DNA of 64,000 bases from Fundicoccus culcitae. GTDB lineage: Bacteria; Bacillota; Bacilli; Lactobacillales; Aerococcaceae. This document shows, piece by piece, positions 1 to 9,321 of the stretch (its first letter is position 1; each line of letters opens with the position of its first letter). A program made the position numbers and the translations under genes. The DNA lies in assembly GCF_024661895.1 (NCBI RefSeq), contig NZ_CP102453.1:2976001-3040000 (forward strand). Reading direction: 5' to 3'. The notes below the pieces were generated by a model. That model had not been told where the DNA came from. It made no database searches and was given only the letters and a program-made list of their open reading frames with translations.

Positions 1-1733
1 AATATAGAGGTTATGATTCAGCAGGTATTTTCTTGTTAAATCATGAAGAAGATAACTTTCAATTGACCAAGGAAGTCGGTCGCATCGAGGCGTTAAAAGC
101 CAAAGTAGACTTTACTTTTCCAGCTGAAGTCGGAATTGGGCATACCCGTTGGGCGACCCATGGACCAGCTACCTTAGACAATGCGCATCCGCATACATCA
201 CCCAATGGGCGTTTCGTATTGGTGCATAATGGGGTTATTGAAAATTATAATGAATTACGCCAAGCCTATTTAGAAAATACCCCAATCCAATCCAATACGG
301 ATACGGAAATAGTCGTAGCACTCATCGAAAATTTTGTTGAAAATGACCACTTAAGCACGCAAGATGCCTTTCAAAAGGCCCTATCCTTAATCGAAGGGTC
401 CTATGCTTTTGGCTTGATTGACAAAGAAAATTCGGATGTCTTATATGCTGCAAAAAATAAAAGTCCTTTGTTAGTCGGAAAAGGGGATGGCTTTAATGCG
501 ATTACGTCCGATGCCATGGCTACAATTGATTTGACGCATGAGTACATTGAAATTAAGGATAAAGAAATAATCGTCTTAAAAGAAGATGCTGTCACGATTA
601 CTAATTTGCAAGGGGAATCCGTTCAGCGTGATCCCTACGTGGCTGAATTAGATCCAAGTGATCTAGGCAAAGGGGCTTATCCTTACTACATGATTAAGGA
701 AATTGACGAGCAACCAGCGGTATTGCGTCGCTTAATTCAAACCTATCAAGACCAAAACGGCCAATTTGTCGTTGACGACAATTTAAAAGCGGCGCTTCAA
801 AACAGCGACCGTCTGTATATTGTTGCCTGTGGAACCTCTTACCATGCCGGTTGGGTAGGTAAAAACCTTTTTGAAAAACAAATAAATATCCCTACTGAAA
901 TTCACCTGGCAAGCGAATTCGCCTATAATCCACCTTTAATGAGTGAAAAACCTTTCTTTATTTTTCTTTCACAAAGTGGGGAAACCGCTGATAGTCGCCA
1001 AGCCTTAGTTTTAGTCAATCAGCTAGGTCATCCATCCCTAACAATAACCAATGTTAAAGGTTCGACCTTATCACGGGAAGCAACATACACTTTGTTGTTA
1101 CATGCTGGACCCGAAATTGCTGTAGCCTCAACCAAAGCTTATACGGCTCAAATTACGGTGATGGCCATCCTTGCAGCAGCGGTTGGTCAAACCCAACAGC
1201 ACGGTTTAGATTTAGCCCACGAATTAAGTATCGCGGCCACCAATATGGAGACCATTTTAGCTGAAAAAGATCAAATTAAGGCTTGGGTGGATGAAAACTT
1301 ACTCGAAACCCCTAATGCTTTTTACATTGGTCGCTTTCTAGATTACTATGTCTCAATGGAAGCCGCTCTAAAGCTCAAAGAAATCTCTTATATTCAAACT
1401 GAAGCCTTTGCTTCGGGTGAATTAAAACACGGGACAATTGCTCTGATTGAAGAAGGTACCCCGGTTATTGCGATTATTAGCCAGGCCAAGGTGGATAAAC
1501 ATACCCGCGGGAATTTGGAAGAAGTGAAAGCTCGTGGAGCGAAAACCTGTGTCATTGCCACTCAAGACTTTGCCCAGCCAGGGGATCAATTTGTTTTACC
1601 AAAAACGCACGCCCTGTTAACGCCATTGGTGATTGCGGTCATGGTTCAGTTGATTGCTTACTATACCTCACTAGGTAAAGGTTTGGATGTTGACAAACCA
1701 CGTAACCTAGCCAAATCCGTTACCGTCGAATAA
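1..1733 (+). CDS. glmS: Glutamine--fructose-6-phosphate aminotransferase (isomerizing), 5' end missing
   Basis: This enzyme makes glucosamine-6-phosphate from fructose-6-phosphate and glutamine, the first step toward UDP-GlcNAc for peptidoglycan; it is cytoplasmic. The frame is open from base 3 and begins YRGYDSAG, the conserved start of the glutaminase domain, so the TTG at 33 is not the real start; about 30 N-terminal residues, including the catalytic Cys, lie outside the window. HTRWATHG and HNGVIENY (glutaminase), CGTSYHAG and STKAYTAQ (two SIS sugar-isomerase domains) and the C-terminal DKPRNLAKSVTVE are all present. The stop codon lies inside a copy of the dispersed AATAAATATC motif, followed by a strong terminator. 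Identity is secure. Any upstream regulation, such as a glmS ribozyme, is out of view. Confidence 0.97.
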   Translation, partial: YRGYDSAGIFLLNHEEDNFQLTKEVGRIEALKAKVDFTFPAEVGIGHTRWATHGPATLDNAHPHTSPNGRFVLVHNGVIENYNELRQAYLENTPIQSNTDTEIVVALIENFVENDHLSTQDAFQKALSLIEGSYAFGLIDKENSDVLYAAKNKSPLLVGKGDGFNAITSDAMATIDLTHEYIEIKDKEIIVLKEDAVTITNLQGESVQRDPYVAELDPSDLGKGAYPYYMIKEIDEQPAVLRRLIQTYQDQNGQFVVDDNLKAALQNSDRLYIVACGTSYHAGWVGKNLFEKQINIPTEIHLASEFAYNPPLMSEKPFFIFLSQSGETADSRQALVLVNQLGHPSLTITNVKGSTLSREATYTLLLHAGPEIAVASTKAYTAQITVMAILAAAVGQTQQHGLDLAHELSIAATNMETILAEKDQIKAWVDENLLETPNAFYIGRFLDYYVSMEAALKLKEISYIQTEAFASGELKHGTIALIEEGTPVIAIISQAKVDKHTRGNLEEVKARGAKTCVIATQDFAQPGDQFVLPKTHALLTPLVIAVMVQLIAYYTSLGKGLDVDKPRNLAKSVTVE

Positions 1734-1752
1734 ATATCACTGCCAATCGATG

Positions 1753-1806
1753 AAACGAGCTCTAAACTGACATCCCACTTAATGTCAGTTTAGAGCTCGT
1801 TTTTTT
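1753..1806 (+). terminator. Rho-independent terminator of glmS
   Basis: A 21-bp perfect stem (arms 1753-1773 and 1783-1803) with a short loop runs directly into a T tract. It ends glmS just before the convergent DUF454 gene. Confidence 0.93.
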
Positions 1807-1810
1807 GTAC

Positions 1811-2179
1811 TTAACTTTCTGTGCGATCCGGAATTTTAAAGAATAAAAACAAACCAAAAATAATTCCGCAAATAGCAATGAAAATTCTAACAGCATCTAT
1901 CGGAACAATTAACATCGATAGAAGCATAATTGCATAGGTGGTTATTAAAATACGCCATTTTTTGTTACGCGGAATCGATCGATCTTTTTCATAATCACCC
2001 ACATAGTACTGATACAATTTAGTCCCTTTTAGCCAATGATTAAAACGATCAGATGATTGCATAAAAGCCCAACCAGATAATAATAGAAAGGGCGTTGTCG
2101 GTAACACCGGAATAATAGCACCAATAGCTCCTAAACCAAAAGATACAAAACCAATTGTTAATAAGATAATTTTTTTCAT
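1811..2179 (-). CDS. DUF454 (YbaN-like) small inner-membrane protein
   Basis: The protein has 122 residues and resembles the DUF454/YbaN family of small membrane proteins of unknown function. It starts with a hydrophobic segment containing GAIGAIIPVLPTTPFLLLSGWAF, a glycine/proline-rich motif typical of the family. A charged stretch follows (LKGTKLYQYYVGDYEKDRSIPRNKK), then two adjacent hydrophobic segments toward the C-terminus. The start ATG (2177-2179) is preceded by an AGGAGTT-like ribosome site. It is convergent with glmS and divergent from the GH3 locus, so it is probably a single-gene unit. No function should be assigned beyond the family. Confidence 0.85.
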   Translation of the reverse strand: MKKIILLTIGFVSFGLGAIGAIIPVLPTTPFLLLSGWAFMQSSDRFNHWLKGTKLYQYYVGDYEKDRSIPRNKKWRILITTYAIMLLSMLIVPIDAVRIFIAICGIIFGLFLFFKIPDRTES

Positions 2180-2271
2180 GGTAACTCCTAAACTAATAAA
2201 TTCTCATTAATAGTATAACAGTTTTTGCAATAGCTGCGCATGCTTTTTGAATGCCAAAATAAATAGACAAA

Positions 2272-2289
2272 AATAAAAACGTTTTTATT
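2272..2289. promoter_or_regulatory. Palindromic operator O1 (LacI-type)
   Basis: AATAAAAACGTTTTTATT is a perfect 18-bp palindrome centred on CG, as in LacI/GalR-family operators. It overlaps the -35 box of the promoter at 2288-2316, so binding should block RNA polymerase. The identical 18 bp recurs 253 bp downstream. The LacI-type regulator at 4696-5703 is the obvious candidate ligand. Confidence 0.75.
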
Positions 2290-2316
2290 GACAATGAAAT
2301 CGTTTTATCATATACT
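2288..2316 (+). promoter_or_regulatory. Sigma-A promoter of the GH3/LplABC-type locus
   Basis: TTGACA (2288-2293), a 17-bp spacer and TATACT (2311-2316) form a near-consensus housekeeping promoter. Its -35 box overlaps operator O1. The start codon of the GH3 gene is about 240 bp downstream, giving a long leader that contains operator O2. The rest of 2180-2563 is AT-rich with nothing else I can support. Confidence 0.8.
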
Positions 2317-2522
2317 TAATCTCGAAATGAATAACGTGATGTTTTTTAATGCTTTTAAAGATTGGTTACTACCACATTGTTTTAAAGTGTTGATTTATCA
2401 CGATTTGTAACCAATAGTATCCATTAAGCAAACTATAACATTATAATAATATATAGTGTATTTACTAATAAGATAAAAAGACAAAAGACATCAATAAAGC
2501 GGATTCATTTATTTTTTGACTG

Positions 2523-2544
2523 AAAATAAAAACGTTTTTATTTT
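2523..2544. promoter_or_regulatory. Palindromic operator O2, second copy
   Basis: This is a 22-bp perfect palindrome whose central 18 bp equal O1. It lies inside the transcribed leader, just upstream of the ribosome site (AAAGGTGG, 2549-2556) of the GH3 gene. It could act as a roadblock or as the second site of a DNA loop. Its position argues that the TTG at 2516 is not the translation start. Confidence 0.75.
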
Positions 2545-2563
2545 AGAAAAAGGTGGTATTTCA

Positions 2564-4663
2564 ATGGAACAAACGAAACTATTAGCTTTATTAGATCAAA
2601 TGACTTTAGAAGAAAAAGTAGGTCAACTCGTCCAATTAACACCTATGTTTTTCTCGGAACAAGGTGAAGTGACCGGACCGATGAACGAGTTAGAAATGAC
2701 TAAAGAAGAACTTTTCCAAATAGGTTCTGTCTTAGGTACGCGTACCAAAGAAGATGTGATCAGCATTCAAACTACCTATTTAGCCAATAGTCGCTTAAAA
2801 ATCCCCTTGATATTTATGGCGGATGTTATCCATGGTTATGAAACAATTTTCCCTATCCCTCTTGCTTTAGCTAGTTCTTTTGATACTGAATTAGTCAAAA
2901 CAACCGCCGAATTATCGGCTTTTGAAGCCACTAGAGCAGGGGTGCATGTCACCTTTTCACCCATGGCTGACTTAGTAAGGGATGCGCGTTGGGGTCGGGT
3001 TTTGGAAAGTAATGGGGAAGATCCTTATTTGAGCAGTCAAATGACACGCGCCTATGTTGAAGGCTACCAAGGGGAGATCTTAAGCGATAAAGATACCTTA
3101 GCTGCTTGTGTTAAACACTTTGTGGGTTATGGTGAAGCCGAAGCAGGCCGTGACTATAATACCGTTGATATGTCCGATTTAAACCTATACCAAAATCACT
3201 TACCCGCTTTCAGAGCTGCCATTGATGCAGGCGTTAAATTGGTCATGTCCTCTTTCAATGTTTGGCGCGGGATTCCTTCAACCGCCAATAAATATCTCCT
3301 TAAAGATGTTTTACGTAATGAAATGCATTTTGAAGGCCTCGTTATTGCTGATTACGCAGCCGTTCATGAACTGATTAACCACCGCGTAGCAGCGGACAAA
3401 AAAGAAGCTGCCTATCGGGCCTTTTCAGCCGGTGTTGAGATTGATATGGTGACGGATTATTACCAACATGCCTTACCCGAACTCATTCAAGATGGCTTAA
3501 TTGAAATGGACCAACTCAATCAGTCGGTCTTAAAAATGTTGGAATTAAAAAATGAACTTGGCCTCTTTGAAGATCCTTACCGAGGACTAAAAGATGAAAC
3601 ATTGGATCGTGATATGACACCTTTACGAGCCAAGGCTAGAGAAATCGCTGGGCAAAGTATGGTGCTATTGAAAAATGAATCCATATTGCCTATCCAGCCT
3701 AGCGAAAAAATAGGTTTGGTTGGGCCTAAAGCCAACTCACATGATGTGTTAGGAGCATGGTCATGGATTGGCAATCCTGATAAAGCAATTACGCTTGAAG
3801 ACGGTTTAAAGCAAGCAGGTTTTAATCCAACCTACGTAGAACGCGAAATTGATTATGTTCAATTAAAATATTGCGATAAAGTCATTGTTGCAGTTGGCGA
3901 GATTTCAGATGAAGGTGGCGAAGGAGCAAGTAAAACATCGATAGCTTTATCGCAACGTCAAGTTGAATTAATTAAAGAAGTTTACCATTGGAATCAAAAT
4001 ATTATTGTGGTCTTAGTTAATAGTCGACCCATGGACCTATCCGCTATTCAACCTTATGTTAAAGGTATTTTAGTAAGCTGGTTCCCAGGTTCCGAAGCTG
4101 GTATCGCCATTGTTGATGTCTTAAGCGGAAGAGTAAACCCATCAGCAAAATTACCGATGACATTCCCGCAATCAACCGGGCAACTACCCATGTCTTATAA
4201 TTTCCTATCAACTGGCCGTGGTATTAATGAACATAATCATGCTCAAAAATATGTTTCGCGTTACTTAGATTCAGACAACGCGCCATTATATCCATTTGGA
4301 TTTGGCTTGAATTATAGTCAAATTGAGCTTGACCAGGTGAAGATTAGCCAAATAGATCAAACAACGGTTGAAATCAAGTATCAAATAACGAATCATTCCG
4401 AGAATGCAGGTTCAGAAATTTTACAAGTGTATATGCAAGATAAAGTCACCGAAGTAGCTAGGCCAGAAAGAGAATTGAAATACTTCGAGAAAATTCACGT
4501 GGCGGCAAAGGAAACGGTCAACGGTATGATTCGCTTAGGCAAAGATGACTTGTCATATTGGCATGCTGATTTAAGCTTTACGATGGATCCAGGAGCCTTT
4601 GATTTCTTTGTAGGATTTGATAGTCATGCGCCTTTAGCAGGAACGTGGACTTATGTCGAGTAG
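2564..4663 (+). CDS. Glycoside hydrolase family 3 beta-glycosidase
   Basis: This is a 699-residue GH3 enzyme of BglX-like layout: an N-terminal TIM-barrel domain, an alpha/beta sandwich domain and a C-terminal fibronectin-III-like domain. Visible motifs are ARWGRVLESNGEDPY near residue 140, KHFVGYGEAEAGRDYN near 184, and EGLVIADYAA, whose Asp263 is the predicted nucleophile. There is no signal peptide, so it probably acts in the cytoplasm on imported beta-linked oligosaccharides; the exact substrate cannot be read from the sequence. I chose ATG 2564 because it follows AAAGGTGG and because upstream codons overlap operator O2. It heads a locus with a LacI regulator and an LplB/YtcP-type importer. 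Confidence 0.92.
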   Translation: MEQTKLLALLDQMTLEEKVGQLVQLTPMFFSEQGEVTGPMNELEMTKEELFQIGSVLGTRTKEDVISIQTTYLANSRLKIPLIFMADVIHGYETIFPIPLALASSFDTELVKTTAELSAFEATRAGVHVTFSPMADLVRDARWGRVLESNGEDPYLSSQMTRAYVEGYQGEILSDKDTLAACVKHFVGYGEAEAGRDYNTVDMSDLNLYQNHLPAFRAAIDAGVKLVMSSFNVWRGIPSTANKYLLKDVLRNEMHFEGLVIADYAAVHELINHRVAADKKEAAYRAFSAGVEIDMVTDYYQHALPELIQDGLIEMDQLNQSVLKMLELKNELGLFEDPYRGLKDETLDRDMTPLRAKAREIAGQSMVLLKNESILPIQPSEKIGLVGPKANSHDVLGAWSWIGNPDKAITLEDGLKQAGFNPTYVEREIDYVQLKYCDKVIVAVGEISDEGGEGASKTSIALSQRQVELIKEVYHWNQNIIVVLVNSRPMDLSAIQPYVKGILVSWFPGSEAGIAIVDVLSGRVNPSAKLPMTFPQSTGQLPMSYNFLSTGRGINEHNHAQKYVSRYLDSDNAPLYPFGFGLNYSQIELDQVKISQIDQTTVEIKYQITNHSENAGSEILQVYMQDKVTEVARPERELKYFEKIHVAAKETVNGMIRLGKDDLSYWHADLSFTMDPGAFDFFVGFDSHAPLAGTWTYVE

Positions 4664-4695
4664 CAGCGGTATTTATTGGAAGAGGAGGGGTTGGG

Positions 4696-5703
4696 GTGAA
4701 AAAGACATCGATTCATGATGTGGCTAAACTGGCCGGGGTGTCGATTGCGACGGTCTCTAAGGCGTTAAATAATAGTCCGGTTGTCACGCCGGAAACAAAA
4801 AAACGTGTGATTGAAGCGGCAAATCAACTTAATTATGTTCCGAATCGGGCGAGTAAACAATTAAAGTCTGGGCAAACGAATACAATTAGTTTCTTTACAA
4901 CGAGCATTGCGGCGCCTTATTTTGCCAATTTAGCCGATGTGATGGCGCGTGAAGTCAGTAAACGAGGGTATAGCTTTAATATTTTTCTTTCGACGGACCG
5001 GCAAACGCTAATCAATAATATTTTAGGTCATTCGATGGATGGTTTAATTGGGTTTGTGGATTTAATTGATAATGAAATCATCCAATTGTTGAAAGATTAT
5101 CGCATCAAGACGGTCTTTATTGATCGGGCGATTGAAGCAGAAACGATTGGTAGCGTGATTTTTGATTCCTATCAAAAAGGAAAGGAGATGACGGAGTATC
5201 TCATTCAGTTAGGCCATCGGAAAATTGGGTTTGTGAAGAGCTTTGATGGGATTTATGACAGTGATGAGCGGATGCGTGGCTATACTGATGCCCTAGTTGA
5301 AGCGGGTATTGCAGTTGATCAAAGCTTGATTCTGCAAGGTAATTTTGCGCAAAATATTTCCTATATTGAAATGAAAAATTTTATTAAGCGGAATCGTGAG
5401 GCTTTGCCGACGGCTATTTTTGCTGGAAATGATCTAAGTGCCGTAGGTGTGATTCAAGCAGTGGAAGAAAGTGGTTTGCGTGTGCCAGATGATATGAGTG
5501 TGGTTGGTTTCGATGATTTAGATTATTTGCAATACTTTAAGCCTCGTTTAACGACGATTTATAATCCAATTAACTTACAAGGTGAATTGGTTGTTGATCA
5601 TTTGATTAAGTTGATTGAAGGGAAAACCGAAGGACAAACGATTGAGTTGCCCGGACGCTTGATAGTGAGAGAGTCGTCAAAGAGTATTACGATAAAGCAA
5701 TAA
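4696..5703 (+). CDS. LacI/GalR-family transcriptional regulator
   Basis: The 335-residue protein has an N-terminal LacI helix-turn-helix (IHDVAKLAGVSIATVSKALN, residues about 5-24), then NYVPNRASKQLKSGQTN and a periplasmic-binding-like effector domain ending in GFDDLDYLQYFKPRLTTIYNP. The start is GTG 4696, directly after AGAGGAGGGG; an earlier in-frame start at 4645 would overlap the GH3 gene and lacks a ribosome site. It lies 32 bp after the GH3 stop and 16 bp before the first permease gene, so it is probably co-transcribed. It likely represses its own operon through the two AATAAAAACGTTTTTATT operators, with an imported sugar as inducer (inference). Confidence 0.9.
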   Translation: MKKTSIHDVAKLAGVSIATVSKALNNSPVVTPETKKRVIEAANQLNYVPNRASKQLKSGQTNTISFFTTSIAAPYFANLADVMAREVSKRGYSFNIFLSTDRQTLINNILGHSMDGLIGFVDLIDNEIIQLLKDYRIKTVFIDRAIEAETIGSVIFDSYQKGKEMTEYLIQLGHRKIGFVKSFDGIYDSDERMRGYTDALVEAGIAVDQSLILQGNFAQNISYIEMKNFIKRNREALPTAIFAGNDLSAVGVIQAVEESGLRVPDDMSVVGFDDLDYLQYFKPRLTTIYNPINLQGELVVDHLIKLIEGKTEGQTIELPGRLIVRESSKSITIKQ

Positions 5704-5719
5704 AGGAGAGGATAGTCTG

Positions 5720-6652
5720 ATGGCAGAGCAAACAGTGAAAAAACGGCGTTACAGTTGGGAAAAAATTAAAAATCAAAGTTTTTACCAACTCATGGTATGG
5801 CCGGGCATTATTTTAATGGTTATTTTTAACTTTATACCCATGTATGGAATCATTATTGCGTTTAAAGATTACTCGGTTTTAGGGACGATTAGTAGCGCTC
5901 CTTGGGTGGGTTTGGAATGGTTCCGTGAGTTTTTAAGGGACCCGATGTTTTACAATGTATTAAAAAACACTATCGGCATTAGTTTTTACAAACTAATTAT
6001 CGGCTTTCCAGCCGCTATTATTTTAGCGGTGTTAATAAATGAAATCGTATTTATACGGATGAAGAAAATTGTTCAAACGATTTCTTACCTGCCGCACTTT
6101 TTATCTTGGGTTATTTTAGGTGGGATGTTTATCACTTGGTTGTCGGAAAATGGTTTGGTTAATAATATTTTGCTGGATTTGAATTTAATTGAACAACCGA
6201 TTCGGTTTTTGACAGATCCCAATAAATATTGGGCAATTGCCGTTATTTCAGATATCTGGAAAGAAATTGGTTGGAATACCATTTTATATATCGCAGCTAT
6301 GACAGGGATTAACCCGGCTTTATATGAAGCCGCTAAAATTGACGGCGCGACTAAGTGGGATGAAATTATCCATATTACCATTCCTTCAATTCGTCACATC
6401 ATTGCCTTAACGTTGATTTTGTCCGTGGGTGGTTTGTTAGGGTCAAACTTGGATCAAACCTTAGTTTTACAAAATCCCGTGAACTTCCAAGCCTCTGAAG
6501 TTATTAATTCTTATGTGTATCGCATGGGGATTCGTTTAGGTGACTTCTCTTACGCCACTGCTATCGGTTTGTTTGTGTCGGTCATTTCACTGATCTTGAT
6601 TGTTTTGGCTAATTTCATTACCAAAAAAATCTCTGACGAATCAGTGTTCTAG
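5720..6652 (+). CDS. ABC sugar transporter permease, LplB/YteP type
   Basis: This 310-residue integral membrane permease belongs to the binding-protein-dependent transport family (COG4209, LplB-like). About six hydrophobic segments follow a short basic N-terminus. The EAA loop that contacts the ATPase is LYEAAKIDGATKWDEII near residue 202. The LplB subgroup serves complex oligosaccharides in Firmicutes. The start ATG follows AAAGGAGAGG. It pairs with the next gene, and no ATP-binding subunit is encoded in the locus, which implies use of a shared MsmX/MsmK-type ATPase. Confidence 0.92.
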   Translation: MAEQTVKKRRYSWEKIKNQSFYQLMVWPGIILMVIFNFIPMYGIIIAFKDYSVLGTISSAPWVGLEWFREFLRDPMFYNVLKNTIGISFYKLIIGFPAAIILAVLINEIVFIRMKKIVQTISYLPHFLSWVILGGMFITWLSENGLVNNILLDLNLIEQPIRFLTDPNKYWAIAVISDIWKEIGWNTILYIAAMTGINPALYEAAKIDGATKWDEIIHITIPSIRHIIALTLILSVGGLLGSNLDQTLVLQNPVNFQASEVINSYVYRMGIRLGDFSYATAIGLFVSVISLILIVLANFITKKISDESVF

Positions 6653-6663
6653 AGGAGGATATG

Positions 6664-7536
6664 ATGAAACGTAAATTTTCAGATAATAAAGTATTCAACC
6701 TCTTAAACTGTGTGTTTATGATTTTCTTTGTTGCTATTATTGCCATTCCGCTCTGGAATATTGTGGCTTTATCGTTTAATGATGCGACGGATGCGGTTAG
6801 AGGGGGGATTTATTTTTGGCCTCGCGTATTTTCTTTAGAGAGTTACTATACGGTGTTTGAAGACCCGGCCATTTATCGCGCTTTTGTTATTTCCGTTGCT
6901 AAGACTTTAATTGGGGTTGTTATCCATACGGCCGTGACGGCAATCGTTGCCTATGGTATGTCAAAACGTGATCTGGTTGGACGCAAACTATATATTAATA
7001 TGGGGATTATTTCCATGTATGTCAGTGGAGGGATGATTCCAAACTTCCTATTATTTAAAGAAATAGGTTTGTTAAATAATTTCTGGGTATATATTATTCC
7101 AGTAGCATTTTCATTCTACGACATGGTTATTATGATGAATTTCTTTAGAAGTATTCCTGATTCGCTTGAAGAATCAGCTATGATGGACGGAGCTAATCCT
7201 TTAGTGATATTTTTTAAGATTATCCTTCCATTATCTTTACCTGTGTTAGCTACAATCGCCTTATTCCACGGCGTTTATCAGTGGAATGATTATATGGTCG
7301 CTAATATCTATGTGGATAATCGTGAACTCTATCCACTGCAAATGTTGCTCTTCCGCATTGTTTCCGAGAATTTGTCGCCTAATGTTGCTTTAGGTGCAAA
7401 CGTTGTACGCAATACAACCTCGCAATCTTTGCAACTAGCCACAATGGTTGTCACTACCGTTCCCGTCGTTATTATCTATCCGTTTTTGCAAAAGTATTTT
7501 GTTCAAGGTTTAACTTTAGGTTCAATCAAAGAATAA
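6664..7536 (+). CDS. ABC sugar transporter permease, YtcP type
   Basis: The 290-residue partner permease (COG0395-like) has six predicted membrane segments and an EAA loop LEESAMMDGANPLVIFFK near residue 167, and ends in QKYFVQGLTLGSIKE, typical of the family. Two ATGs are in tandem at 6661 and 6664; the Shine-Dalgarno AGGAGG at 6653-6658 is better spaced for 6664. It starts about 10 bp after the LplB-like gene and the pair should form the membrane channel together. Confidence 0.92.
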   Translation: MKRKFSDNKVFNLLNCVFMIFFVAIIAIPLWNIVALSFNDATDAVRGGIYFWPRVFSLESYYTVFEDPAIYRAFVISVAKTLIGVVIHTAVTAIVAYGMSKRDLVGRKLYINMGIISMYVSGGMIPNFLLFKEIGLLNNFWVYIIPVAFSFYDMVIMMNFFRSIPDSLEESAMMDGANPLVIFFKIILPLSLPVLATIALFHGVYQWNDYMVANIYVDNRELYPLQMLLFRIVSENLSPNVALGANVVRNTTSQSLQLATMVVTTVPVVIIYPFLQKYFVQGLTLGSIKE

Positions 7537-7560
7537 TAAATAAAAAGGAGTTTTATTATT

Positions 7561-9210
7561 ATGGCATTTAAAAAAGCAAGAATTTTTTCAGCAGCTCTTT
7601 TGACCTTCGCTTCATTGGGACTTAGTGCATTTACTCCAGCAGTTTCAGCACAAGATTATAATTTACCTGATGCTCGTTTTGAGCCAGATCCAACAGTACC
7701 AAGCTGGCAAAGTGATACGGAATACCCGGCTAAATTAACCTGGTATGTTAACTTTGATTGGTATGCACAACCCGGTTGGGGTGTTGACGTTGTAACGCGT
7801 AAAATTAAAGAAGATATGAATATTGAAGTGGAATTTATCGCTGGGAATGATGAAAATCTAAATACAATGATGGCTGGAGGCGATTTACCAGACATCATGA
7901 CGTTTGATAAAAACTTAACCATCGCAACCGAAGCACCACTTTTTGCAATCCCATTAAATATTTTAGCTGAAAAATATGATCCCTACTTCTTAGAAGAAGC
8001 CGCTAAACCTGAAACAATTAACTGGTATACTCTTGAAGATGGTAATATTTATGGTTATCCAAGCTTCTCTACAACAGCTGCTGACTATGAAGCAGGGAAT
8101 ATCCAAGCTGACCAAGTATTTATTGTTCGTCAAGATATTTATGAAGCCATTGGTAGCCCAGATATGTCTACCCCTGAAGGCTTCTTACAAGCCTTACGTG
8201 ATGCAAGAGAATATATGCCAACATCTGATGATGGAACAGCCTTAGTACCATTTGCAGGAACTGCTTTAGATATGTCTAATGGCGGTGATGGTGCCTTTGG
8301 TGGTATCTTACAAGACTTTTTAAGCATTCCAACTACGGTTGATGGCCAATACTATGACCGCGATAGCGATGAAGAGTATATTACATGGTTAGAAACATTC
8401 CGCCAAGCTTATAACGAAGGTTTAATGAACTCGGATCAATTCTCAGACAATGATAACACCATGAAAGAAAAAATGACGCAAGGTCGTTACTTTGCTTATT
8501 TACATACAAATACTAAAGGCTTAAATGAGTTTATGTCAACAAACACTGCACGTAATGCTGAACAAACTTATATTGCTATTGATGGACCTAAAAATTCTAA
8601 TGGTGATGATCCTACTTTTAATGGTGGTGGTATTGGTGGTTGGACACAAACCTTTATTACAAATGATACGCAAGAACCACAAAAAGCTATGGAATTAATT
8701 ACTTATTTAACGAGTCATTATGGAACAATGGTTGCTGCTTTTGGTATCGAAGGCGAAACTTACAACTTAGTTGATGGTCAAGTTGAATACACTGAAGAAA
8801 CGGAAGCGTTACGTAACTCTGATATTGCTACATTTGATAAAACAGTAGGTTTAGGTTCATACTGGTTTACTTTAGATGACAACTATGCAATGTCTATGGG
8901 GCAAGTGCCAGCAACATCCATTCGCCAAATGGTTGATTTTAACAATCCATACGCTGCACCACGCTTTGAACTAGAGGACTGGGATCCAAAAACAGGTTCA
9001 GAACAACGTAATTTAGTTCAATTAAATACCGCTAGAGTTCAAGCCCTTGCAGCCTTTATTCAATCTGGTACAGCTGAAGAAGGCCGTGCCGTTTGGGATA
9101 GCTACTTAGCGAGTCGTGAAAACTATGGCTATTCACAAATTGTCGAGTATCGTAATAACAAAATCGCTGAAAACTTGCAACGTTTAGGGGATGACTACTC
9201 AATCAACTAA
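7561..9210 (+). CDS. Extracellular solute-binding protein of the LplABC-type importer
   Basis: This 549-residue binding protein resembles the LplA/YtcQ group that partners LplB/YtcP permeases. It begins with a signal peptide (KKAR, then a hydrophobic core) ending in FTPAVSAQD. That looks like a signal peptidase I site and contains no cysteine, so a lipobox is absent. The mature part begins with an acidic, aromatic-rich region and has the length usual for this family. It lies 24 bp after the permease gene behind AAAAGGAG. The sugar bound is unknown. How the protein stays at the surface without a lipid anchor is a question shared with the other binding proteins in this window. Confidence 0.9.
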   Translation: MAFKKARIFSAALLTFASLGLSAFTPAVSAQDYNLPDARFEPDPTVPSWQSDTEYPAKLTWYVNFDWYAQPGWGVDVVTRKIKEDMNIEVEFIAGNDENLNTMMAGGDLPDIMTFDKNLTIATEAPLFAIPLNILAEKYDPYFLEEAAKPETINWYTLEDGNIYGYPSFSTTAADYEAGNIQADQVFIVRQDIYEAIGSPDMSTPEGFLQALRDAREYMPTSDDGTALVPFAGTALDMSNGGDGAFGGILQDFLSIPTTVDGQYYDRDSDEEYITWLETFRQAYNEGLMNSDQFSDNDNTMKEKMTQGRYFAYLHTNTKGLNEFMSTNTARNAEQTYIAIDGPKNSNGDDPTFNGGGIGGWTQTFITNDTQEPQKAMELITYLTSHYGTMVAAFGIEGETYNLVDGQVEYTEETEALRNSDIATFDKTVGLGSYWFTLDDNYAMSMGQVPATSIRQMVDFNNPYAAPRFELEDWDPKTGSEQRNLVQLNTARVQALAAFIQSGTAEEGRAVWDSYLASRENYGYSQIVEYRNNKIAENLQRLGDDYSIN

Positions 9211-9247
9211 TAGTTATTTTTTAAATAAATATCATTGCAACTCATGA

Positions 9248-9296
9248 AACAACGATTCTTCGAACGTATTGACTTACAAGAATCGTTGTTTTATTT
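9248..9296 (+). terminator. Terminator after the solute-binding protein gene
   Basis: A 13-bp perfect stem (arms 9248-9260 and 9278-9290) is followed by TTATTTT. It lies just downstream of an AATAAATATC motif and should limit read-through into the DUF624 gene. Confidence 0.88.
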
Positions 9297-9321
9297 TACT
9301 GTGTAGGAGGGAGGGGCGTAT

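Noticed and set aside
2516-2563. N-terminal extension of the GH3 protein from TTG 2516
   Set aside because: The extension overlaps operator O2 and has no ribosome site; ATG 2564 has AAAGGTGG.
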